15,257 nucleotides of DNA, taken from positions 1-15,257 of the forward strand of contig CAUFXK010000047.1 in the NCBI GenBank assembly GCA_959596495.1, given 5' to 3'. How positions within the stretch are numbered: the first letter of the stretch is position 1; the number at the start of each line of letters is the position of its first letter. Under the pieces are notes generated by a model. That model did no database searches. It worked only from the letters and a program-made list of their open reading frames with translations, and was not told the DNA's origin. This document shows positions 1-5,507 of the stretch, piece by piece. The DNA comes from an uncultured Collinsella sp. Its GTDB lineage: Bacteria; Actinomycetota; Coriobacteriia; Coriobacteriales; Coriobacteriaceae. Both the position numbers and the translations under genes were made by a program.

Positions 1-734
1 AGGTGCGCATCCGGCAGCTTCGCGGTCATGCTCCAGAACGGGAGCGTGATGATGCCGGGGGTCATCTCGCCCACGCCGAGCTCCAGCAACAGCACGCGGC
101 GATCGCTGCGCTCGCGCACGAAGCGCTCGTATCGTCCGAGGCTCTCGCGCCAGGCCGCACCCTGCAGAAACGTGTCGTCGCGCACCCACGGCACAAGCTG
201 CCAGCCGCAGTGCGGGCATCGGGGGACATCCTCGCTGAGGACCTCGAACCCCGCCATGCCCGCGAGCATGCGCTCGACGTAGGGGCTCGCGTCGAAGAGC
301 TCGTCGCAGCATGGCTGCTTGCACTGAAGGTGCGCGAAGCTTCCCTGATAGTTGCAGATCCTCTCGGTGGGAAACGTCTTCTCGACTTGGGTGTCCACAT
401 TGGTGCTCAGGATGAAGTAGTCCTTATGGCCGATGAGGGACCGTAGGTCGAGATAGGGCTGCGAGGCCAGCTCGCGCAGCATGAAGTCGATGTATCGCGC
501 ATAGTATGCCCATCGCTGCTCGAGGCTGGGGTAGAGGTGGTAGAAGCCGTCGAAAAGGCTCTTGAAGCCAAAGGCTTGCTGCCAGTCCGTCATTCCGGCG
601 CGCGCCATGCCTGCGCGGTTGTAATGGTTGAACCCGGCGGCGCTTGACATGCCCGAGCCGATGCCGACGATGATGGCGTCGGCATCGTCGATAAGGCTTC
701 GAAGCCTATACGCTTCCCTCTCTAGAGACGGCAT
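1..734 (-). CDS. Sir2-family (class M-like) sirtuin, third gene of operon, 3' end outside window
   Basis: The reading frame starts at ATG 732-734 and runs off the left edge after 244 codons, so the C-terminus is missing. The visible part carries the sirtuin core: a GSGMS nucleotide-binding loop (residues 26-30), TNVD (111-114, with N112 and D114 at the NAD/ribose site), and a zinc-ribbon-like set C138, C142/C143, C173 and C176. A late ELGVGEMTP segment (about 218-226) matches the paralogue encoded at 1424-2389. The residue aligned with the catalytic His of deacetylases is Gln130 (NYQGS). His-to-Gln at this place is known from SirTM ADP-ribosylating sirtuins, so ADP-ribosyl transfer or another NAD-dependent activity is more likely than ordinary deacetylation; that is inference. 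The start overlaps the end of the preceding gene by 13 nt, implying translational coupling. Confidence 0.85.
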   Translation of the reverse strand, partial: MPSLEREAYRLRSLIDDADAIIVGIGSGMSSAAGFNHYNRAGMARAGMTDWQQAFGFKSLFDGFYHLYPSLEQRWAYYARYIDFMLRELASQPYLDLRSLIGHKDYFILSTNVDTQVEKTFPTERICNYQGSFAHLQCKQPCCDELFDASPYVERMLAGMAGFEVLSEDVPRCPHCGWQLVPWVRDDTFLQGAAWRESLGRYERFVRERSDRRVLLLELGVGEMTPGIITLPFWSMTAKLPDAH

Positions 735-1420
735 TGGGCAATCTCCTCGAAAGCCGGGGCCATATCGCCGTCAACGAGAATCGTCTCGCACGATGCATCG
801 GGCGCCATAGCCTGGCTGTAGTTGAACACGATGTAGGTGGCGTGCTCGCAGACGTTCGCGATCTGGGCGAGCATGTGCTTTATGATGCCGTTGCGCAGTC
901 CCACGCCAAGTTCGAGGATGGCGACCCTGCCGTTGCGATGGGCTTGCACAAGGCGCTCGAGCTCCTCGAGCTGGGCCGTGGCGAGGGCGTCTGGATGGGC
1001 GAGACGCCGCTCGTCGATCGACGTGCGTATGCCCCCCTCCGTCTCGAGCACGCGGTTCTCGTCGAACCCGGCGCGCGCGAAGTGCCCGTCGATGTTGCAT
1101 GTGACCACGAAGGTGTCGGCGTGCTCCGTAAGACGCCGCAGCCCGTTCATGAGCGAGCCGGGCTCATATTCGAGATACTCCTTTTGATGGAACCGCTCGG
1201 CCCATCGGCGTCGCACGCTGGCATCCGGGGAAGCGAGCCCCTGCAGTATGCAGCCGATGCCGTCTGCCTGGGCGAGGTCCCCGTACGCCTCTTGGAAATG
1301 AGCATCGGCGCAGAAAAGGTTGAGCCCCTCCGCCATGTCGAGTCCGTTGCTAGCGCCGATGATGACAAGATCCGCTTCGGCTAGCGCCCTGCCTATGCGA
1401 ACTGCTTTCGCCGTCTCCAT
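722..1420 (-). CDS. Divergent Sir2-like protein without zinc ribbon (middle gene of sirtuin operon)
   Basis: This 232-residue protein follows the first sirtuin gene after 3 nt, with the Shine-Dalgarno GGGGAGG lying inside the end of that gene. It keeps the sirtuin NAD-binding landmarks: GASNGLD (22-28), TCNID (107-111, N109 and D111) and AILELGVG (167-174). The catalytic His position reads LETEGG, giving Glu128 where its neighbours have Gln. The two CxxC pairs of the zinc module are absent and the protein is about 90 residues shorter than the full paralogue. It may be a degenerate enzyme, a regulatory partner forming a heteromer with its neighbours, or an NAD/ADP-ribose binding protein. The frame is intact and tightly packed in the operon, so it looks maintained rather than decayed. 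A classical deacetylase role is unlikely. Confidence 0.85.
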   Translation of the reverse strand: METAKAVRIGRALAEADLVIIGASNGLDMAEGLNLFCADAHFQEAYGDLAQADGIGCILQGLASPDASVRRRWAERFHQKEYLEYEPGSLMNGLRRLTEHADTFVVTCNIDGHFARAGFDENRVLETEGGIRTSIDERRLAHPDALATAQLEELERLVQAHRNGRVAILELGVGLRNGIIKHMLAQIANVCEHATYIVFNYSQAMAPDASCETILVDGDMAPAFEEIAQCRL

Positions 1421-1423
1421 GCG

Positions 1424-2389
1424 CTACCTCCCCAGCGTCTTGCGCACGTCGGCAAGCACGTCGGCGATGTCGGCGCGAACGGCGAGCCCCCGATCCTCGA
1501 TCGCGCGGGGGAGAAACTGCGTCTTGTTGTTTACGGCGATGTAGCTGGCCTGCGGTAACTGCGCCGTGAGGGCCCAGAACGGCTCCTGGATAAACGCGGG
1601 CGTCATGCGGCCCACACCCAGCTCGAGGAAGAGGATCCTCTGCCGTGCGTGCGCGTCGAGCCATTCGGACACCTTGCGGTACTGCTCCTCGTAGAGTTCG
1701 CCCTGCAGGAAGTTGCCGTAGCCGCGAACCCAGGGGAACGCCTCTGCCCCGCAGTGCGGGCAGCGCGGCACGAGCTCTGTCGGAACCTCAAGGCCGTCTC
1801 CCATGGCCTCTACCATGTTGGAGACCGGCTCGACCGCATCCCACACCGCGTCGGTGCAACAGCGGGAGCACTGAAAGAAGCGGTGGTCGCCTTGGATCTC
1901 TGCCACTTTCTCCCAGGGATAGAGCTTCACAAACTGCGTGTCCTGGTTGGTGGTGAGCACGAAGAAATCCTTCTCGGCGAGAATGGCGTCGAGGTCCCTG
2001 TAGGGCTTGCGCAGCGGGGCGTTGAGCGTGGTGTCGAGGAAGGTGGCGAGGTATCCCCAGCGCGCCTCGGCGGTGGGCCAGCGGTAGAACGACCCCTCGA
2101 AAGCGCCCTTGAAACCGTAGCGCTCGGCGAATTTGCCGAAATGCTTGCGATAGGTCGCGTTGTCCTCGTAGTAGAAGTCGCCGCCGCCCGCCGCGGAGAG
2201 CCCGGAGGCCCCGCCCACCAGCACGCAATCGGCTTCTTCGATCATACGGGCGAAGTCCTCGATTTGCTGGTCGTAGGGCTCGGGCTCGCGGTCACTCAGC
2301 TCATAGGGCGTGCTGCCGCTGCGGTAGGCGGCATGAAGGGAAAACGATCGGTTGGTGAGCTCGATAACGAGCTGCTCGTACAGGGTCAC
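1424..2389 (-). CDS. Sir2-family (class M-like) sirtuin, first gene of operon
   Basis: This is a 321-residue sirtuin. The chosen start is GTG at 2387-2389, preceded by AGAAGG at good spacing. The frame stays open up to 2572, but using that would cross the palindrome and the start of the divergent regulator gene. Motifs in order are GGASGLS (59-65, nucleotide loop), TTNQD (146-150, N148 and D150), AEIQGD with Gln166 at the catalytic His position, zinc ligands C174, C177, C210 and C213, and FLELGVGRMTP (254-264). The His-to-Gln change matches SirTM-type sirtuins, which ADP-ribosylate proteins instead of deacylating them; the activity here is inferred. SirTM genes are often found with a macrodomain and lipoylation genes. 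None are visible here, though the operon continues past the left edge. The TetR-type gene next door is the probable regulator. Confidence 0.87.
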   Translation of the reverse strand: MTLYEQLVIELTNRSFSLHAAYRSGSTPYELSDREPEPYDQQIEDFARMIEEADCVLVGGASGLSAAGGGDFYYEDNATYRKHFGKFAERYGFKGAFEGSFYRWPTAEARWGYLATFLDTTLNAPLRKPYRDLDAILAEKDFFVLTTNQDTQFVKLYPWEKVAEIQGDHRFFQCSRCCTDAVWDAVEPVSNMVEAMGDGLEVPTELVPRCPHCGAEAFPWVRGYGNFLQGELYEEQYRKVSEWLDAHARQRILFLELGVGRMTPAFIQEPFWALTAQLPQASYIAVNNKTQFLPRAIEDRGLAVRADIADVLADVRKTLGR

Positions 2390-2408
2390 TGGATACCTTC
2401 TTTCAGCT

Positions 2409-2430
2409 ATTATAAACAGGTGTCTATAAA
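2409..2430. promoter_or_regulatory. Candidate TetR operator and divergent promoter core
   Basis: An imperfect palindrome at 2410-2429 has the pattern TTATA-n-ACA-nn-TGT-n-TATAA, with only one mismatched pair plus the two central bases. On the minus strand its edge forms a perfect TATAAT -10 box (2414-2409) for the sirtuin operon; the matching -35 is poor (GATACT). On the plus strand TATAAA at 2425-2430 could be the -10 of the regulator gene. A TetR dimer here would block the operon promoter and perhaps its own. Leftward transcripts from this box would have a leader of only about 13 nt before the GTG. Confidence 0.6.
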
Positions 2431-2532
2431 AAGTATCCATGTCGATTTGCTTAAGAGCAATGAACAGCTTCGGCCTGCTGTCGATAAACGAGCGTTTGCC
2501 GGGCATTGTCGAGCGTTGCAATTGGAGGGGTA

Positions 2533-3093
2533 ATGGAAGCGGGGAAGATCGATCGTCGCCGACGCTATACACTCTCGGTCATACGGGAGGCGTTCTTCGC
2601 GCTGCTGGCCGAGGTCGGCTTCGCGAAGATGACGGTAGCGGATATTTGCCGCCGCGCCGATATCAACCGTGGCACGTTCTATCTGCACTACGAGGACAAG
2701 TTCGCCCTGCTCGACGCGCTTATCGACGAGGCCTTGGCGGCGGTGCCGCCGCTCGAGGGAACGGAGGCGGGTGCCCTCTGCCAGCGTCCGCCGGCAAACG
2801 ATGACTATTATCTGCTCTACTCGGATGACGACGCGTACGCCCGGGTGGCACAGCGCGTCGTCGAGCGCGGCGCCGAGCAGATGGTTCCCTCGATCATGGA
2901 GGAGACTGGGCTTTCGCGCGAGGACGCCTATCTGCTCTTCGTCCACAACGTCCAGGGAAATCTCGCGGTCAACCGCCTGCTCGGTTGGAGGCGAGGGCCC
3001 GAGTTTGCTCACGCTCAGGAGCTGCTCAGCGCCTATTCCGAAGGGGGCATGCGGGCGGTATCGGCTCGTCACGATCCTCGTAGCTCGTCTTGA
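2533..3093 (+). CDS. TetR/AcrR-family transcriptional regulator
   Basis: This 186-residue protein has a typical TetR N-terminus: helix 1 at about residues 12-28, then a helix-turn-helix at about 34-53 with the family signature around INRGTFYLHYEDK and the following KFALLDAL helix. The C-terminal two thirds are helical and unassigned, and should hold the ligand and dimer surface. ATG 2533 was chosen because GGAGGGG (2524-2530) precedes it; an upstream in-frame ATG at 2506 has no such site. The gene diverges from the three-gene sirtuin operon, with a 20-bp palindrome between them, so repression of that operon is the simplest role. The inducer is unknown. No clear terminator follows. Confidence 0.9.
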   Translation: MEAGKIDRRRRYTLSVIREAFFALLAEVGFAKMTVADICRRADINRGTFYLHYEDKFALLDALIDEALAAVPPLEGTEAGALCQRPPANDDYYLLYSDDDAYARVAQRVVERGAEQMVPSIMEETGLSREDAYLLFVHNVQGNLAVNRLLGWRRGPEFAHAQELLSAYSEGGMRAVSARHDPRSSS

Positions 3094-3253
3094 CCGCATG
3101 TCATTTCAGGTAGGTGGCGTTGCTATGGGCCCTCTTTGATTTTCGACGTTGTATAAGGCAATCGCAATCGTCTTGAGCTTCTTTAGGGAACTTGAACAAG
3201 AGATATGGCCTGCTGGCGATTGATTAACACCATTCGTTTTGGTTACAAGAAAG

Positions 3254-3275
3254 CATGCTGCGCGCCTGCAGCATG
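3254..3275 (+). promoter_or_regulatory. Short hairpin in the leader of the flavoprotein gene
   Basis: CATGCTGC (3254-3261) and GCAGCATG (3268-3275) form a perfect 8-bp inverted repeat around a 6-nt loop, ending 16 nt before the start codon and just ahead of the purine-rich ribosome binding region. It could be an RNA stem affecting translation or a DNA operator half-site pair. The rest of 3094-3291 shows no gene and no convincing promoter. Confidence 0.4.
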
Positions 3276-3291
3276 AGGGAGAGGGAATCCT

Positions 3292-3822
3292 ATGAATATC
3301 GTTGTATTGAGCGGCAGCCCGCGTAAGGGCGCTAATACCGATACCATGGTCGAGGCGTTTGCGGAGACCGCGCGTGAGGGCGGCCATACGGTCGAGGTCA
3401 TCCGCGTTGCCAGCAAGAAGATCGCCGGCTGCTTGGGATGCCAGTACTGCTTCGCCCATGAGGGCGTCTGCGTGCAGAAGGATGACATGGCCAACGTGAT
3501 TGAGTCGCTGAAAGACACCGACATGGTTGTCTTCGCTTCGCCTATCTACTGGTTTGATATCACTGCGCAGGAAAAGACCGCCATCGACCGCCTGTACGCC
3601 TTCGGTGCCACGGGATTCCCGTTCACCAAGACGGCCCTTTTACTCGATAGCCACAGCGAGGGTGTCTATGATGCGGCGATCGCTATGTACAAGTCAACCT
3701 GCGCGTACTGCAAGTGGGAGGACCAGGGCATTGTCACCATCAGCGGTATGACCGAGCGCGACAGCATGGCATCCTCGCCCAAGTTGAAAGAGGTGCGAGA
3801 GCTCGCTCGCAAGCTCGCCTAA
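3292..3822 (+). CDS. Flavodoxin-fold NAD(P)H-dependent oxidoreductase, Isf-like cysteine motif
   Basis: This 176-residue protein begins with the FMN-phosphate loop GSPRKGANT (8-16) after a hydrophobic first strand. It then has C47, C50, C53 and C60 in a CX2CX2CX6C arrangement, SPIYWFDIT (83-91) at the flavin ring, and KTAIDRLY (95-102). This is the layout of the NADPH-dependent FMN reductase / iron-sulfur flavoprotein (Isf) superfamily. Isf proteins use a compact CX2CX2CX4-7C motif for a [4Fe-4S] cluster, and the spacing here fits, so an electron-transfer or detoxifying reductase in the cytoplasm is plausible. Many relatives with similar cysteines are only known as flavin reductases, so the cluster is inference. 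AGGGAGAGGG lies just before ATG 3292. The gene appears monocistronic and is followed at once by a large inverted repeat. Confidence 0.88.
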   Translation: MNIVVLSGSPRKGANTDTMVEAFAETAREGGHTVEVIRVASKKIAGCLGCQYCFAHEGVCVQKDDMANVIESLKDTDMVVFASPIYWFDITAQEKTAIDRLYAFGATGFPFTKTALLLDSHSEGVYDAAIAMYKSTCAYCKWEDQGIVTISGMTERDSMASSPKLKEVRELARKLA

Positions 3823-3912
3823 GGGCAAGAAGAGCGCATGGCAATCAGCACTAGCGGAAATGCTTGCTGCCCTTACCAAGAAGAGTGCTGATTGCCATGC
3901 GCTGATGCCCTT
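3821..3912. repeat. Large inverted repeat after the flavoprotein gene
   Basis: A perfect 19-bp inverted repeat (3834-3852 with 3884-3902, spacer 31 nt) is extended outward by AAGGGCA (3821-3827) pairing with TGCCCTT (3906-3912) across a short unpaired step. A third element, TGCCCTTA at 3868-3875, also complements 3820-3827, giving a competing pairing. CAAGAAGAG occurs twice in direct orientation (3826-3834 and 3877-3885). It begins inside the stop codon of the flavoprotein gene and could act as a terminator, although no T-run follows. It could also be a remnant of an inverted duplication or mobile element end. Confidence 0.75.
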
Positions 3913-3930
3913 TCGGACAATCTCGGCGTG

Positions 3931-4143
3931 CTAGGAGGCCTTCTCGCTCAGGAACTCCCTGAATGCGGGGATGTCGAAGCCGACGAGGCCACGTCCGCGT
4001 TTCCCGATAACGCCGTCCTCGAGGAGGCGGCGCTTGTACTGGCTTGCGTAGTTGCTGGCGACGCCCATACGCTTGGCGATCTCCGAGACCCTGCTGGATC
4101 CAGAATCAGGCAGAAGATTGTGAGTGAAAATCGGGAGTAGCAC
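3931..4143 (-). pseudogene. Remnant: C-terminal winged-helix domain of an AAA-type ATP-binding protein
   Basis: The 70-codon frame has a convincing winged helix in about residues 17-55 (SEIAKRMGV, then ASQYKRRLLEDGVIG) and a tail ending in GFDIPAFREFLSEK. In Coriobacteriia such a module usually closes a much longer AAA ATPase with a DNA-binding C-terminus. Here nothing of the ATPase core precedes it. The first 15 or so residues do not look like the family, and the only ATG lies within a hairpin. I therefore call a truncated gene whose recognisable part is about 3931-4105. Alternatively it is a small stand-alone DNA-binding protein that regulates the divergent ATPase gene, which I find less likely because no ribosome binding site is evident. 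Confidence 0.55.
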
Positions 4144-4153
4144 TCCCGATTTT
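4127..4153. terminator. 12-bp perfect hairpin, possible bidirectional terminator or operator
   Basis: AAAATCGGGAGT (4127-4138) and ACTCCCGATTTT (4142-4153) are exact reverse complements around a 3-nt AGC. The A-run and T-run at the edges would suit a short terminator in both directions. The right arm also reaches into the -35 box of the promoter at 4152-4180, so protein binding or cruciform formation could affect that promoter. Confidence 0.55.
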
Positions 4154-4180
4154 GACCAATTAACGTTTGTACGAGATAAT
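4152..4180 (+). promoter_or_regulatory. Sigma70-type promoter of the DUF4143 ATPase gene
   Basis: TTGACC (4152-4157) is followed after exactly 17 nt by GATAAT (4175-4180). Each hexamer differs from consensus at one base. Transcription would start near 4187, and GGGAGG (4193-4198) then leads to ATG 4206, giving a leader of about 20 nt. Confidence 0.75.
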
Positions 4181-4205
4181 AGGCTCCATAACGGGAGGCG
4201 ATTCT

Positions 4206-5414
4206 ATGTACATCGAGCGCGAAATTGAACAGACGATAGATTCGATGCTGGGACAGGGAAAAGTTGTCCTGGTGACCGGAGCGCGCCAAGTTGGGAAGAC
4301 GACGGTTCTCAAGCAACATCTAGGCGACCGATTCGACTATGTTTCGATGGAGAACCCGCGGGATTATCTTCTTGCAAAAGAGGATGCCGCCCTGTTTTTC
4401 GAGTCTCATGATTCGCCGATCATCATTGATGAGATTCAGCGCGTGCCTGAGCTTTTTTCTCCGGTGAAGTGGGTTGTCGATCAATCAGAGGAGAAGGGCC
4501 GAATCGTCCTCACGGGATCCCAGACATATCACCTCATGAAAGGGGTGAGCGAATCTTTGGCGGGGAGGATTAGAATTCTGGAGATGCCCTCTTTGAGCTT
4601 GCGAGAGCTTGTTGGTGGTTCCCAGGGCCCTCGTCCGTATATCCCCAAAAAGGTTTCCTTGGCCTCTAAGATGTCTTCGGGAAATATTTGGAACATCATC
4701 CATAGGGGTTCGATGCCCGAACTGCAAGACCCAAATATCGATTGGGACTCCTATTATTCCGACTACGTTGCCGCATATCTCGAACGCGATGTTCGCGATC
4801 TTGTAAACGTGAAGGATGAGGCGAAGTTCTACAGCTTTATGGTCGCGTGCGCAGCAAGAACGGGGCAACTGTTAAATGCCACCGATATTGGAAACACCGT
4901 TGACGTCGACCGTAAGACGGTGAAGGCTTGGCTCTCGGTTTTGCAGGCGTCGAACATCGTTCGGATTGTCGAGCCCTTTTGGCCTAATGTCGATAAGCGT
5001 CTGACCAAGACCCCTAAGATATTCTTTATGGATACAGGTCTTGTTTGTCATCTAACGAGGTGGATAACGCCGGAGCAATTGCGCAACGGGGCCGCGGCGG
5101 GGCATATATTTGAGACGTTCGTTGTCTCGGAAATTTTGAAGAGCTTTATGAACGCGGGGAAGAGCCTTCGCGACGTATGGTTCTATCGAGACCAAAAGAA
5201 GCGCGAAATTGATTTGCTCATTCAAGAGGGCCATATTCTCCATCCCGTCGAGGTGAAGATGTCAGCCACGGTGGGCAAAGATGCAGTAAAGAATTTTTCC
5301 TGTCTCGAGGGCCTGACCGGCTATGAAATTGGGTTTGGACACGTTGTCTGTCAAACCCCGGATCCATACCTTATTACCAAGGATGTCCAAGCGATTCCCG
5401 TGTGGGGCATATGA
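4206..5414 (+). CDS. AAA_14 / DUF4143 ATP-binding protein
   Basis: This 402-residue P-loop ATPase has Walker A GARQVGKT (25-32), Walker B PIIIDEIQ (71-78), a sensor-like VLTGSQ (101-106) and SLAGR (118-122). The DUF4143 half follows: a membrane-free helical part with a wHTH-like stretch (about 215-255) and a C-terminal restriction-endonuclease-like fold suggested by E303, D336 (REIDLLI) and EVK (349-351). Length and order are usual for the family, which is widespread, highly variable between strains and without an assigned function. ATG 4206 is favoured over an upstream ATG (4167) by GGGAGG at 4193-4198. Its codons are visibly more AT-rich at the third position than those of the sirtuin or topoisomerase genes, so recent transfer is likely. 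It stands alone between a truncated wHTH gene and a hairpin. Confidence 0.9.
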   Translation: MYIEREIEQTIDSMLGQGKVVLVTGARQVGKTTVLKQHLGDRFDYVSMENPRDYLLAKEDAALFFESHDSPIIIDEIQRVPELFSPVKWVVDQSEEKGRIVLTGSQTYHLMKGVSESLAGRIRILEMPSLSLRELVGGSQGPRPYIPKKVSLASKMSSGNIWNIIHRGSMPELQDPNIDWDSYYSDYVAAYLERDVRDLVNVKDEAKFYSFMVACAARTGQLLNATDIGNTVDVDRKTVKAWLSVLQASNIVRIVEPFWPNVDKRLTKTPKIFFMDTGLVCHLTRWITPEQLRNGAAAGHIFETFVVSEILKSFMNAGKSLRDVWFYRDQKKREIDLLIQEGHILHPVEVKMSATVGKDAVKNFSCLEGLTGYEIGFGHVVCQTPDPYLITKDVQAIPVWGI

Positions 5415-5428
5415 TATACGTTGCAACG

Positions 5429-5471
5429 AGCGGGGCCCGGAGCGCGATGTTGCTGCGCTCCGGGCCCCGCT
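5429..5471. terminator. Strong hairpin between convergent genes
   Basis: Two perfectly complementary 17-bp arms (5429-5445 and 5455-5471), almost all G and C, enclose a 9-nt loop. It sits 15 nt after the DUF4143 gene and 37 nt beyond the end of the leftward topoisomerase gene, as expected for a shared bidirectional terminator. T-runs are weak on both sides, so efficiency is uncertain. Confidence 0.75.
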
Positions 5472-5507
5472 GCTTTGTAAAACCATGACGGTTTAGTCGC
5501 CGTTGTT

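Noticed and set aside
1649..2533. 294-codon plus-strand frame opposite the first sirtuin gene
   Set aside because: Antisense to a clear sirtuin; its end overlaps the TetR start region and it has no motif.
2390..2572. N-terminal extension of the first sirtuin gene up to 2572
   Set aside because: It would encode the operator palindrome and overlap the regulator's start, and it has no ribosome site; GTG 2389 has AGAAGG.
3220..3248. Possible promoter TTGATT-17-TTACAA before the flavoprotein gene
   Set aside because: The -10 matches consensus at too few positions to report.
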